62,463 nt of DNA from an uncultured Oscillibacter sp. GTDB lineage: Bacteria > Bacillota > Clostridia > Oscillospirales > Oscillospiraceae. This document shows positions 15,546 to 24,242 of the stretch, in pieces. Made by a program: the position numbers and the translations under genes. Positions within the stretch are counted from its first letter, which is position 1, and each line of letters starts with the position of its first letter. The stretch spans positions 1 through 62,463 of the forward strand of contig CAJTMG010000004.1 of NCBI GenBank assembly GCA_910577405.1. The letters are read 5' to 3'. The notes below the pieces were generated by a model. That model saw only the letters and a list, made by a program, of their open reading frames with translations. It was not told the DNA's origin and searched no databases.

Positions 15546-16116
15546 ATGGATATTCTGAAAGCTGTTCAAATGTTCCGGCCATGGAACGAACAGGAGGCCC
15601 GGGACCGGGAAGAGATTCTGCGCCGTCTGGCGTCCGGGGAACCCCCTGCTGACCCGTGAGAATGCCTCGGCACATCTGACGGCCTCCGGCTGGGTGGTCA
15701 GCCCGGACCGGCGGCGGGTCTTGCTGGCTTACCATAATCTCTACGATTCCTGGGCCTGGCTGGGGGGTCATGCCGACGGGGACCCGGATTTGCTGGCCGT
15801 GGCCCTGCGGGAGGTCCGGGAGGAAAGCGGAGCGGAGGCGCGTCCCGTAACGCCGGAAATCTACTCCCTGGAAATCCTGACGGTGGACGGCCACGAAAAG
15901 CGGGGAGGCTACATTTCCTCCCATCTGCATCTGAACGCCACCTTTCTCCTGGAGGCGGACCCGGACCTGCCCATCCGCCCAAAACCCGACGAGAACAGCC
16001 GGACAGCCTGGTTCGGTCTGGAAGAAGCAATCGCGGCGTCCACAGAGCCATGGTTTCAGGCGCGGGTCTACAGCAAGCTCAACGCGAAACTGTCGGGCTT
16101 CCCGCCGGAGGGCTGA
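15546..16116 (+). pseudogene. Nudix hydrolase, frameshifted
   Basis: Two reading frames together make one Nudix protein. The first part from ATG 15546 reads MDILKAVQMFRPWNEQEARD and stops at 15659. The second part carries WAWLGGHADGD and the Nudix box residues REVREESGAEA. Removing one C from the C5 run at 15642-15646 joins them into an uninterrupted frame through TRENASAHLTASG. A start codon at 15694 could still express a truncated protein with the Nudix box. Either a real one-base insertion or a homopolymer sequencing error explains it. The gene is first in the trmN6-rsmI unit. Confidence 0.8.
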
Positions 16117-16119
16117 AGG

Positions 16120-16830
16120 GTGGAACATTGGGAGCGGCTGAAAACGCTGGAATTCTGCTGGTCTGACGAGCTGTTCCGTCCGGGGCTGGACAGTTTCCTG
16201 CTGGGAAGCCTGCCACGTTTGCGGCCCGGCCTGCGGGTCTGCGACCTGGGCTGCGGGACGGGCCTGCTGAGCCTGCTTCTGCTCCAGCGGGAGGCCAGGC
16301 TGGACGTGACAGGGGTGGAGATTCTCCCGGAGGCCGTGTCGCTGGCAGAGAAGACCGTTGAGAGGAACCGGCTGGGGGACCGGCTGCGGTTCATTCAGGG
16401 GGACCTGCGGGACGCGCTGCCCGCCGGGGGCTTTGATCTGGCCGTGTGCAATCCGCCGTACTACCCGGTCAGAAGCGGCGCGATATCAGAGGACGGTTCC
16501 CGCCGGAGCGCGCGGTCGGAGGTCAACTGCACCCTGCCGGAGGTCTGCCGGGCGGCGGGACGGCTGGTGCGCTGGGGCGGGCGCTTTTGCCTGGTCCATA
16601 AGCCGGAACGCCTGGCGGATTTGCTGGTAAGCCTGCGGGAGAACGGTCTGGAGGCGAAACGGCTTCGGTTTGCGTGCCGCCGGGTGGAGGACGCGCCGTC
16701 CCTGCTGCTTCTGGAGGCCCGCCGGGGAGGAAAACCGGGCCTGACTGTCGAAAGACCCTTTGTGCTGGAAACCCCGGACGGCCACCCCACGCCGGAGCTG
16801 GACCGGGCCTATTTCAAGGAGGCGTTATGA
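16120..16830 (+). CDS. trmN6: tRNA1(Val) A37 N6-methyltransferase-like
   Basis: The 236-residue protein is a class I SAM methyltransferase with SAM motif VCDLGCGTGLLSL and the amino-methyltransferase motif NPPYYPV that defines N6-adenine enzymes. N-terminal FCWSDELFRPGLDSFLLG matches the YfiC/TrmN6 group, which modifies A37 of tRNA1(Val). The substrate here is inferred from family. The start is GTG at 16120, 7 nt after GGAGGG. Its stop overlaps the rsmI start (ATGA). A trmN6-rsmI pairing is common in Firmicutes (yabB-yabC region). Confidence 0.9.
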   Translation: MEHWERLKTLEFCWSDELFRPGLDSFLLGSLPRLRPGLRVCDLGCGTGLLSLLLLQREARLDVTGVEILPEAVSLAEKTVERNRLGDRLRFIQGDLRDALPAGGFDLAVCNPPYYPVRSGAISEDGSRRSARSEVNCTLPEVCRAAGRLVRWGGRFCLVHKPERLADLLVSLRENGLEAKRLRFACRRVEDAPSLLLLEARRGGKPGLTVERPFVLETPDGHPTPELDRAYFKEAL

Positions 16831-17669
16831 GCGGAACACTGTATCTTGTGGCAACTCCCATCGGCAATCTGGGGGATTTCTCGCCCAGAGCCGTGGAAAC
16901 CCTGGCGGCGGCGGATTTCATCGCGGCGGAGGATACCCGGGTTTCTTTGAAGCTGCTGAATCATTTTAAGGTCAAAAAGCCCCTGGTCAGCTATCACGAG
17001 CACAATCATGTTACGGCTGGGCAGTCGATTCTGGCGCGGCTGCTGGCGGGGGAGTCCTGCGCGCTGGTGACGGACGCGGGCACGCCTGCCATCTCCGACC
17101 CCGGCGAGGACCTTGTGCGGCTCTGCGGGGAGAACGGCGTGACGGTGCAGGCAGTACCGGGCTGCTGCGCGGCGGTGAATGCCTTGGCGGTCAGCGGGCT
17201 TCCGACGGGGCGTTTTACCTTTGAGGGCTTCCTGTCCGTGAACAAAAAGACCCGCAGGGAGCATCTGGCGTCGCTGAAAGCCGAAACCCGCACCATGATT
17301 TTCCACGAGGCGCCCCATAAGCTCCGGGCTACCCTGACGGACCTCTGCGAGACCTTCGGCCCGGACCGCCGCTTAGCCCTCTGCCGGGAACTGACAAAGC
17401 TCCATGAGGAAACCCGCCGCTGTACCCTGGGAGAAGCTGCCGCCTGGTATACAGACAATACGCCCCGGGGGGAATACGTTCTGGTAGTAGCGGGCGCGCC
17501 GGAACCCGAAAACGCCGCCGTAAGCCTGGAGGACGCCGCGGCGCAGGTATTGGCATTGCAGCGGCAGGGCGTCAGGCTGAAGGACGCCGCAAAAGAAGTT
17601 GCCGCACACACGGGATTGAGCCGGAACGACCTCTACACCGCGGCGCTTGGAATGAAGAGTGAGGATTAA
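16827..17669 (+). CDS. rsmI: 16S rRNA (cytidine-1402-2'-O)-methyltransferase RsmI
   Basis: RsmI methylates the 2'-OH of C1402 in the decoding centre. The 280-residue protein is a tetrapyrrole-methylase fold enzyme. TLYLVATPIGNLGD is its hallmark N-terminus, IAAEDTRVSLKLLNHF follows, and VTDAGTPAISDPG and VPGCCAAVNALAVSGL are the SAM-binding stretches. AAGGAGG precedes the ATG at 16827. It is coupled to trmN6 by a 4-bp overlap. Confidence 0.96.
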   Translation: MSGTLYLVATPIGNLGDFSPRAVETLAAADFIAAEDTRVSLKLLNHFKVKKPLVSYHEHNHVTAGQSILARLLAGESCALVTDAGTPAISDPGEDLVRLCGENGVTVQAVPGCCAAVNALAVSGLPTGRFTFEGFLSVNKKTRREHLASLKAETRTMIFHEAPHKLRATLTDLCETFGPDRRLALCRELTKLHEETRRCTLGEAAAWYTDNTPRGEYVLVVAGAPEPENAAVSLEDAAAQVLALQRQGVRLKDAAKEVAAHTGLSRNDLYTAALGMKSED

Positions 17670-17727
17670 GGAATCAAGTTTTTTCACTGAATTCCTTCCC
17701 ATTCCCGATTGACTGCAAAAAGCAATG

Positions 17728-17772
17728 AGAAGTCAGGAACAGGGTCTTTCTGCCCAATTCCTGACTTCTTAT
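17728..17772. terminator. Bidirectional terminator between rsmI and the HAD gene
   Basis: AGAAGTCAGGAA (17728-17739) pairs perfectly with TTCCTGACTTCT (17758-17769), with T-rich sequence after it on both strands. It separates the convergent operons. Confidence 0.85.
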
Positions 17773-17828
17773 TATTCAAAAAGAGTTTTCAACGGACAGC
17801 TTACTAACTCCTGATTCCCCCGTCCTAA

Positions 17829-18668
17829 TCAAAACCGCTGTTTGTCCAGGATTTCTATCACGTCAGCAATTGCGCCTTCTTTGGCATGACGGACAATGGT
17901 GGCTCCGCTTTCTCTTACGGCAGGGATACAGTTTTCCGGCGCGAAACCGGTTTCCGCAAAAGCCAGCATAGGCAGGTCGTTGGCCTCGTCACCGGCACAG
18001 AAAATATGCCGCGCTCCCAGACGCTGGGCCAATCGGCGGACCATGCCTCCCTTATTGGCTCCCTTCGCCGTCATTTCCAGAAGATGACCTGTGGAGAAAA
18101 TCAGCTCGTAATCTTCCCCCCAGCCCTGGGCGCGCATAAAATCCCGGATTTCCAGCAGCGTCTCATGCTTGGCCTCAAAGAGCAGCTTCCCAAGAGGCAT
18201 AGGCACGTCCGGCAGGGCAGGCACTTCCAGTACGGGCACCTTTGTCAGATTTTCGTGCAGGCGCGTGATCTCGTTGCAATGCACGCCGTGAATCACGCTG
18301 TCCAGATGATAGGCCTCCACAGCCGCCGTCGGGAAGCGTTCCAGCACAATCTGTCCACGTTCTCTGGCGGTTTCGTCCAGAAGGGCCGTTTCCAGATACT
18401 CATTTGCCGCAAAATCATAGATCGCCGCGCCGTTGCACACCACGCCGGGGGCATTCATGGGCACAATGGCCGCGTAATTCAGAAACGCCGCCAATGCCCG
18501 ACCCGTTGCAATCGCGAAAAACCCGCCCTCGGCCATAAAATACTCCAACGCCTGCCGGTTGCGCTCTGGCAGCGGCGGAACGGCCTCTCCATTTTGCAGA
18601 GCGTCTTCGGTGTAAACCAGGGTATTATCAAAATCACTCGCCAGAAGGACGCCGTCAAATTTTCCCAT
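17829..18668 (-). CDS. Cof-type HAD-IIB hydrolase
   Basis: The 279-residue protein is a haloacid-dehalogenase phosphatase of the Cof subfamily, usually acting on sugar phosphates or similar small phosphates. Motif I is ASDFDNTLVY (nucleophile Asp in DFD), motif III includes KGANKGGMVRRLAQ, and motif IV is CAGDEANDLPML. The cap domain is the C2B type between motifs II and III. GGAGGGAGAAC lies before the ATG at 18668, and an ORF extension to 18731 is unlikely. It is third in the holB-ricT-HAD operon, 13 bp after ricT. Confidence 0.9.
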   Translation of the reverse strand: MGKFDGVLLASDFDNTLVYTEDALQNGEAVPPLPERNRQALEYFMAEGGFFAIATGRALAAFLNYAAIVPMNAPGVVCNGAAIYDFAANEYLETALLDETARERGQIVLERFPTAAVEAYHLDSVIHGVHCNEITRLHENLTKVPVLEVPALPDVPMPLGKLLFEAKHETLLEIRDFMRAQGWGEDYELIFSTGHLLEMTAKGANKGGMVRRLAQRLGARHIFCAGDEANDLPMLAFAETGFAPENCIPAVRESGATIVRHAKEGAIADVIEILDKQRF

Positions 18669-18681
18669 TGTTCTCCCTCCT

Positions 18682-19875
18682 TCAGGTCTTTGGACCCTCG
18701 CCGCCCTTATTGTTCCAGCGGCGCTTCCCACGGTACGGCGGACGGCGTTTGGCTTCCCCGCCCTCTTTCTGGGACTGCTTCGACGGCTGCTTCTTCGGGC
18801 CTGCCTGTCCGGAAGCGCTCTTGGGCTTTGGCGGACGGCTCTGCTGCTGTCCTGCCGGCTGGCCGCTCTTTGGACGCCGCCCGCTTCTGTGACGCCGCCG
18901 CCTGCTGTCCTCGGTCCCTATCTTCTCCCGGCGGGGGGCGTCCTCCAGACCGGCGTCCATGTAGAAAGGCGCGGAAAAGGCCGGGGGCGCGAATTCTTCC
19001 TCTTCCTTCTCCTCCACATAGCGGGCGGTCCGTTCCGGGATCTCGATTCCATCCCGGCTGCCCTTGCCGTTCCGAAGCACCTGGATTTCGCAGTTATGAT
19101 AGGTCTTCAATGACTCCGGCCCGCTGTCCAGACTGACCTTCACCAGCTCCCGCAGAAGGTCCAGCCCCTTTACATTCCCAGGTCCGTCGGGGGTCTGCAC
19201 GAAGGATTCCAGCTTGGGCAGCCGTTTCACCGCGTCCTCGTAAACATTCTGTTCGTATTTCAGGCAGCACATCAGCCGTCCGCAGGTACCGGAAATCTTG
19301 GTGGGATTCAGGCTGAGATTCTGGGTTTTTGCCATCTTGATGGAAACCGGCAGGAAGTTCTCCAGAAACTGCGCGCAGCAAAAAGGCCGACCGCAGATAC
19401 CCAGCCCGCCGATCATTTTCGCCTCGTCCCGGACCCCGATCTGCCGCAGCTCTATCCTGGCCCGGAACACGGACGCAAGGTCCCGCACCAGTTCCCGGAA
19501 GTCCACCCGGCCATCAGCAGTGAAATAGAAAACGATCTTATTGCTGTCAAAGCTGGCGGACACGTTCACCAGCTTCATCTCCAGCCCATGCTCCGCGATC
19601 TTGTCCTCGCAGATATGAAAGGCTTCCCGCTCCTTCTTCCGGTTGTACTCCACCACCCGGCGGTCATTCTCGGTAGCCAGCCGCACCATGGCACACAGGG
19701 GCTTCACGATGGACTCGTCCTCCACCTCGTGATTCCCCCGGGTACAGGTAGCAAATTCCATCCCCTGCGCGGTCTGGACGATCACCTGGTCCCCCAGACG
19801 GACGGGCGTGCCCTTTGGGTCAAAATAATAATTCTTGCTTCCGTTGCGGAAACGGACGCTGATTACCTCGGTCAA
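18682..19875 (-). CDS. ricT: PSP1-domain protein RicT (YaaT)
   Basis: RicT forms the Ric complex, which stimulates RNA processing by RNase Y and supports sporulation and competence in Bacillus. With the TTG start at 19875 the protein has 397 residues. Residues 161-167 read CGRPFCC and 198-204 CGRLMCC; the Cys positions match the iron-sulfur ligands known in B. subtilis RicT. From about 300 a long Lys/Arg/Pro/Gln-rich tail follows that B. subtilis lacks. GGAGGGG precedes the TTG, which overlaps the holB stop (TTGA). The window also encodes RNase Y, its target partner. Confidence 0.93.
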   Translation of the reverse strand: MTEVISVRFRNGSKNYYFDPKGTPVRLGDQVIVQTAQGMEFATCTRGNHEVEDESIVKPLCAMVRLATENDRRVVEYNRKKEREAFHICEDKIAEHGLEMKLVNVSASFDSNKIVFYFTADGRVDFRELVRDLASVFRARIELRQIGVRDEAKMIGGLGICGRPFCCAQFLENFLPVSIKMAKTQNLSLNPTKISGTCGRLMCCLKYEQNVYEDAVKRLPKLESFVQTPDGPGNVKGLDLLRELVKVSLDSGPESLKTYHNCEIQVLRNGKGSRDGIEIPERTARYVEEKEEEEFAPPAFSAPFYMDAGLEDAPRREKIGTEDSRRRRHRSGRRPKSGQPAGQQQSRPPKPKSASGQAGPKKQPSKQSQKEGGEAKRRPPYRGKRRWNNKGGEGPKT

Positions 19876-20687
19876 AAGAACCCCTCCAATTCCACGGCCA
19901 GACCTCCCAGCACCTGACCGGGAGTGACGTTGTAGCCGCAATCTTTTTTGTATTTCCCCAGCAGTTCGGTCAAGTCCATCAACTGCTTTAACGTCAGCCG
20001 TTCCATGCCGGAAGGCCCGCCGCCCCGGTAACGTCCCAGAAGGGCTTCCGCGAAGCGTTCCCGGCAGCATTCCAATAACGCGCCCAGCTCTTCACGGGAA
20101 AGCTTGTCCTTCTCCAGTCCCGCCGCCGCCAGCGCAATCTCTCCCGGACGGTGCTCCACAATGGCCCGGCAGAAATCCATCCAGCCGTCCGGGGCCTCCG
20201 CTCTGCTCTCCGACGGACGCAGCTTCCACTCCACGCAGCGGCTCCGGATGGTTTGCAGAAGCACCGCAGAGTTTTCCGCGCAGAACAGAAAGGCGGCGTA
20301 GGCAGGGCCTTCCTCCACCAGCTTCAGGAGCACGTTCTGGCCTTGATCTGTCAGAATGGCGCAGTCAGGGAAAATGTAGACTTTCCTTGTTCCCTCATTG
20401 GGCCGGATAAAGGCGTCCTTCCGGGTTTCCCGCACAACGTCCACGCTGATTTTCACATGATCCGGGTCCACAACCGTGATGACGTCCGGATGAATTCCCT
20501 CCCGAACCTTCCGGCAGGCAGGGCAGGCGCCGCAGGGCTTTTCTCCTGTCTCCGAAGTACATTCCAGAGCGGCGGCGGCAAAGCGTGCGGCGGCCAGGCG
20601 GTCCCCGGGCCCGGTAAAGAGCATGGCATGGGACAGCGTGCCCCTTTCAGCCGCGCTGCGGATACGCTCATAGATTGGGTCGGACAC
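19872..20687 (-). CDS. holB: DNA polymerase III delta' subunit
   Basis: Delta' is part of the clamp loader that places the sliding clamp on DNA. The 271-residue protein has a AAA+ domain with zinc-module Cys at 43, 52, 55 and 58, and SRC-type sensor motif IRSRCVEW. The Walker A region reads GPGDRLAA rather than the ATP-binding consensus, as expected for delta'. The start is GTG at 20687, with AAGGAGG 9 nt upstream. It is the first gene of the holB-ricT-HAD operon, an order common in Firmicutes. Confidence 0.93.
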   Translation of the reverse strand: MSDPIYERIRSAAERGTLSHAMLFTGPGDRLAAARFAAAALECTSETGEKPCGACPACRKVREGIHPDVITVVDPDHVKISVDVVRETRKDAFIRPNEGTRKVYIFPDCAILTDQGQNVLLKLVEEGPAYAAFLFCAENSAVLLQTIRSRCVEWKLRPSESRAEAPDGWMDFCRAIVEHRPGEIALAAAGLEKDKLSREELGALLECCRERFAEALLGRYRGGGPSGMERLTLKQLMDLTELLGKYKKDCGYNVTPGQVLGGLAVELEGFF

Positions 20688-20943
20688 TTTGCGTCGCCTC
20701 CTTGACTGGCACGGTCTGTCACGCGCCGGATTCCGCCTACATCATAACACAACCTGTCCAAAAAGGGAAGCGGGAGTTTCAGGACGGGACGGGCTAAGCA
20801 GAAAATTTTTCAGACTGGGTCCAATTGCCCGCAGTCTCCGGGTATGATAGAATAGGGCGTTCACAGATTCGCGTTTCTGACAGGCTTCAAACCCCTGCGC
20901 CAAAATAATTTAAGCGGCAATATGTCTTTTGACTCAATTTCAA
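20688..20943. other. Intergenic region downstream of the 146-residue hypothetical gene
   Basis: No gene is supported. On the plus strand a TATGATAGAAT element near 20843 resembles a -10 box but lacks a well-spaced -35. On the minus strand TTATGATG near 20740 may be the -10 box of the holB operon. Nothing else stands out. Confidence 0.4.
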
Positions 20944-21384
20944 TCATTCAACCGAAAACTTGTCAATCAGGAAATGCTCTTCGTCTCTGGAATCGAATCC
21001 CGCGCCCAGAATCTGCCGGAGGTCCGCGGTAATGAGCAGAATATCCCGTTCCTCCCAAAGGGATCGGAGGGCGGCTGGGAGGTCCAGAATGCGGATGGAA
21101 GCCCAGACGGAATGAATCGCCCAGAAGTATTCGCATCCTTCGGAAAGCCCCAGATGTTCCGTCAGCCATGCCCGGACCTGCTCTTCGGAGGCGCGATAAT
21201 GCAGGCGGCTGACAGGCTGTCCATTGAAAAAGGCAGAGAAATGCGCCTGATAGAACTGCTGTAAAGCGGGCTTTTCCGCAAGCTCGAATACGCTCAGTGC
21301 TTCCACGCCCTCCAGCTTGCGGACGCAGTTCCGGGCCGCCTGCAAATTCCGCTTCCGGACAATCAGCTTCTGCCGTTCCGTCAT
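20944..21384 (-). CDS. Hypothetical protein, 146 residues
   Basis: I do not recognise a family. The protein is soluble and mixed alpha/beta, begins with a basic helix (MTERQKLIVRKRNLQAARNC) and contains a region rich in aromatic and acidic residues (CEYFWAIHSVWASIRI, DLRQILGAGFDSRDEE). GAGAGGGA lies 5-12 nt before the ATG. It is a single gene on the minus strand, between the holB promoter region and the T-box leader of cysE. The style is that of small immunity-like or regulatory proteins, which is only an impression. Confidence 0.7.
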   Translation of the reverse strand: MTERQKLIVRKRNLQAARNCVRKLEGVEALSVFELAEKPALQQFYQAHFSAFFNGQPVSRLHYRASEEQVRAWLTEHLGLSEGCEYFWAIHSVWASIRILDLPAALRSLWEERDILLITADLRQILGAGFDSRDEEHFLIDKFSVE

Positions 21385-21462
21385 GACCGTTCCCTCTCTT
21401 TCTTACCGTCATTATACCATAGCGGGCCCTGCTGGACAACAGCAAAAATTATTTTACGCCCC

Positions 21463-21491
21463 TTGACACGCTGTGGGAAGTTTGCTAGTAT
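21463..21491 (+). promoter_or_regulatory. Sigma-A promoter of the cysE-cysS T-box operon
   Basis: TTGACA (21463-21468) and TAGTAT (21486-21491) are 17 bp apart. Transcription would start near 21498, just before stem I of the T-box leader. Confidence 0.85.
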
Positions 21492-21504
21492 ACTGTGGTG
21501 TAAT

Positions 21505-21735
21505 TGAATAGCGCGAGGAACGGAAAGAGTAACAGAACGCCCAATGGACAGAGAGGAACCGCCGCCGGCTGGAAGCGGTTCTCCGTAGGGAACTGTGAAG
21601 TGCGTCCGGGAGCGCGGGGGATGTGGAAGCCCTCCGTCTGGTCCGCGTCAGGGACTTTCCTTGAGTGATAAATGAGAGTGGAACCGCGGTTCGCCGCCTC
21701 TCGTACTTCGGTGCGGGGGGCGTTTTCTTGTCCAT
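21505..21735 (+). promoter_or_regulatory. Cysteine T-box leader
   Basis: The leader contains the defining T-box sequence TGGAACCGCGG (21679-21689), which pairs with the free CCA end of uncharged tRNA in the antiterminator. Upstream lies a stem I with AGTAA near 21528 and a matching GAA at about 21597-21599, the S-turn pair of the specifier loop. The likely specifier is TGC (21601-21603), a Cys codon. The terminator hairpin CGCCGCC ... GGGGGGCG with TTTT follows at about 21692-21726. Uncharged tRNA(Cys) would switch on cysE and cysS. Specifier placement is inferred. Confidence 0.9.
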
Positions 21736-21762
21736 CCCGCTCCGTACACAAGGAGTTTGGTT

Positions 21763-22419
21763 ATGGCAAAACGAGTAACCCGTCTGGGCGGACTTCTGGC
21801 AGCCTATCAGCGCCGGGACCCTGCCGCCCGCAGCAAACTGGAGATTTTCCTCCTGTATCCCGGCGTTCACGCAGTGCTCTGGCATCGGGTGGCCCATTGG
21901 CTTTATGTCCGCAGGCATTTTTTCCTGGCACGATGGGTCTCTCAGCACGCAAGAAAAAAAACCGGCATCGAGATCCATCCCGGGGCGACCATCGGACGGC
22001 GGCTGGTGATTGACCACGGCATGGGCATCGTCATCGGCGAGACCTGCGAGATCGGCGACGACTGCCTGCTCTATCAGGGCGTGACCCTCGGCGGCACCGG
22101 CAAGGATCAGGGGAAACGGCATCCGACCCTGGGGGATAATGTGATGGTCGGTTCCGGCGCCCGGGTGCTGGGCCCGTTCAAGGTTGGGGACAACGCACGG
22201 ATTGCTGCCGGCGCGGTGGTCCTCCGGGAGGTTCCGCCCAACTGTACTGCCGTAGGCGTCCCGGCCCGCATCGCGAGACTGAACGGCCGCCCGGTTTCTT
22301 ACGCCGACGATGTGGATCAGATCAGCGTCCGCGACCCGATTCTTGAGGAGCTGGAGCTGCTTCTTAACAAAATCGATTCCCTGGAGCAGGAAGTGAAGAA
22401 AACGCGGCATTCTGCGTAA
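21763..22419 (+). CDS. cysE: Serine O-acetyltransferase
   Basis: CysE makes O-acetylserine from serine and acetyl-CoA, the first step of cysteine synthesis. The 218-residue protein has an N-terminal helical region with LLYPGVHAVLWHRVAHWLY. The left-handed beta helix with hexapeptide repeats follows: IHPGATIGRRLVIDHGMGIV (the catalytic His lies in this region) and ETCEIGDDCLLYQGVTLGG. The C-terminus is a short coiled tail rather than the long tail of enteric CysE. Start ATG at 21763 with AAGGAGT upstream. Regulated by the Cys T-box. Confidence 0.96.
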   Translation: MAKRVTRLGGLLAAYQRRDPAARSKLEIFLLYPGVHAVLWHRVAHWLYVRRHFFLARWVSQHARKKTGIEIHPGATIGRRLVIDHGMGIVIGETCEIGDDCLLYQGVTLGGTGKDQGKRHPTLGDNVMVGSGARVLGPFKVGDNARIAAGAVVLREVPPNCTAVGVPARIARLNGRPVSYADDVDQISVRDPILEELELLLNKIDSLEQEVKKTRHSA

Positions 22420-22483
22420 AGGCGGATCGATACAGGCTGGACAGAATGAAGCCGTGTTTCACGTTTGCAGGAAGCTCACGGCG

Positions 22484-22533
22484 CAAGGGACAAAAGCCGG
22501 CTGTTTAATCAGGCGCGGTCCCTTGGCTTTTAC
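22484..22533 (+). terminator. Hairpin pair between cysE and cysS
   Basis: CAAGGGAC (22484-22491) pairs with GTCCCTTG (22518-22525). Alternatively AAAAGCC (22492-22498) pairs with GGCTTTT (22524-22530). The two are mutually exclusive, so the site could be a simple terminator or a switch that adjusts cysS relative to cysE. Confidence 0.55.
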
Positions 22534-22562
22534 AGGAAGAAAAACAATCCAAGGAGGATGTT

Positions 22563-24005
22563 ATGTATCTTTATAATTCCGCGACCCATAAGAAGGAAGA
22601 ATTCAGGACCCATACCCCCAACCGCGTGGAGATGTACACCTGCGGCCCGACGGTCTACCATTTCGCCCATATCGGCAACCTCCGGAGCTATATCATGGAG
22701 GACGTGCTGGAGAAATACCTGCGCTTTGTGGGCTTCGACGTGAACCGGGTGATGAATATTACCGACGTGGGGCATCTGGCCAGCGACGCCGACACCGGAG
22801 AGGATAAGATGCTCAAGGGCGCAAAGCGGGAGCATAAGTCCGTGATGGAGATTGCCCAGTTTTACACCGACGCGTTTTTTGAGGACTGCCGGAAACTGAA
22901 TATCAAGCGTCCCGACGTGGTGCAGCCCGCTACCGGCATGATCGAGGATTATATCCGAATTATTCAGACGCTGGAAGAGAAAGGCTACGCGTACCTTGCG
23001 GGAGGCAACGTCTATTTCGACACCTCCAAATTGGACCGCTACTATGTCTTCAACGACCACAAAGAGGATGATCTGGCCATAGGCGTTCGGGAGGGCGTGG
23101 AGGAAGACACCAACAAACGGAACAAGAATGATTTCGTCCTCTGGTTCACCAAGAGCAAGTTCGAGGACCAGGCCCTGAAATGGGATTCCCCCTGGGGCGT
23201 CGGATACCCCGGCTGGCATATCGAGTGCTCCGGTATCTCCATGAAGTACAACGGCGAATATCTGGACCTCCATTGCGGCGGCGTGGACAACGCGTTTCCC
23301 CATCATACCAACGAAATCGCGCAGTCCGAGAGCTTCCTGGGCCATCCCTGGTGCCCTCACTGGTTCCATGTCCATCACCTGAATACCAATGACGGCAAAA
23401 TGTCCAAATCCAAGGGCGAATTCCTGACCGTCTCCCTGCTGGAGGAAAAAGGCTGCGATCCCCTTGCCTACCGCTGGTTCTGCCTCCAGAGCCATTACCG
23501 CAAGGCCCTGGTGTTCAGCTGGGAGAATCTGGACAACGCCGCCGCCGCCTATACCAAGCTGCTGAATCGCATCGCCGCCCTGAACCCCGAAGGCGAAACG
23601 GACCAGGCGGTATTTGACGAGTACCGGGCGAAGTTCGTCCAGCAGGTGGGGAACGATTTGAATACCTCCATGGCTGTCACGGCTGTGTTCGACGCGCTCA
23701 AGGCCAAAACGAACGACGCGACCCGGCTGGCAATAATCGGGGAGTTTGACAAAGTCCTTTCCCTCAGCCTTCTGGAAAAAGCGGCGGCAATCCGGGAGAA
23801 ATCCGCCCAGGCGACCCAGACCGGCAGCGGAGAGTACACCATCACCGGCGAGGGCGACCCGGCAGTCGATGCCTTGGTCCTCCAGCGGTACGAGGCGAAG
23901 AAAGCGAAGAATTTTGCCGAGGCCGACCGTATCCGGGATGAGCTGAAAGCCCAGGGTGTCGAGGTCACCGATGTGAAGGGCGGCGCGGTCTGGAAGAAAA
24001 TCTGA
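22563..24005 (+). CDS. cysS: Cysteinyl-tRNA synthetase
   Basis: CysRS charges tRNA(Cys). The 480-residue class I synthetase shows the HIGH-type motif HIGN at 36-39 after the zinc-ligand Cys27 (CGPTVYHFAHIGN), and KMSKS at 279-283. WHIECSGISMKY near 218 contains another zinc Cys and HHTNEIAQSE completes the site. AAGGAGG lies before the ATG at 22563. It is co-transcribed with cysE under the Cys T-box, so low charging of tRNA(Cys) raises both supply and use of cysteine. Confidence 0.98.
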   Translation: MYLYNSATHKKEEFRTHTPNRVEMYTCGPTVYHFAHIGNLRSYIMEDVLEKYLRFVGFDVNRVMNITDVGHLASDADTGEDKMLKGAKREHKSVMEIAQFYTDAFFEDCRKLNIKRPDVVQPATGMIEDYIRIIQTLEEKGYAYLAGGNVYFDTSKLDRYYVFNDHKEDDLAIGVREGVEEDTNKRNKNDFVLWFTKSKFEDQALKWDSPWGVGYPGWHIECSGISMKYNGEYLDLHCGGVDNAFPHHTNEIAQSESFLGHPWCPHWFHVHHLNTNDGKMSKSKGEFLTVSLLEEKGCDPLAYRWFCLQSHYRKALVFSWENLDNAAAAYTKLLNRIAALNPEGETDQAVFDEYRAKFVQQVGNDLNTSMAVTAVFDALKAKTNDATRLAIIGEFDKVLSLSLLEKAAAIREKSAQATQTGSGEYTITGEGDPAVDALVLQRYEAKKAKNFAEADRIRDELKAQGVEVTDVKGGAVWKKI

Positions 24006-24242
24006 AGCGCTCCTGATAAAAGGACGGGATTGAAGAAGTTCATTTGAAAAGATGCGGCTTGATTTTCCCCGTTTTGTATCGTTTGGGGCAAAATTCCGCA
24101 GCCCTCCTGCCATTCTCCCCCAAAAAACAATAGAAAAGGTCCTCAGATTACCGTTTTTCGGTTCTCTGAGGGTCTTTTTCTGTTCTGGAGCGACAGGCTT
24201 CTTCTATCCAAATGGTGATTTTTATGCGTGAAATTCGGTCTG
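24006..24242. other. Intergenic region between convergent cysS and lacI-type genes
   Basis: These 237 bp hold only a terminator (24133-24180). The rest shows no ORF with a ribosome binding site. Confidence 0.6.
24133..24182. terminator. Bidirectional terminator between cysS and the LacI gene
   Basis: AAAAGGTCCTCAGA (about 24134-24147) pairs with TCTGAGGGTCTTTT (about 24155-24178), with two G-U wobbles and a loop containing ACCGTTTTTCGGT. T-runs follow on both strands. Confidence 0.8.

Noticed and set aside
16674..16826. N-terminal extension of RsmI from 16674
   Set aside because: It is trmN6 sequence in another frame. AAGGAGG and the ATGA overlap fix the start at 16827.
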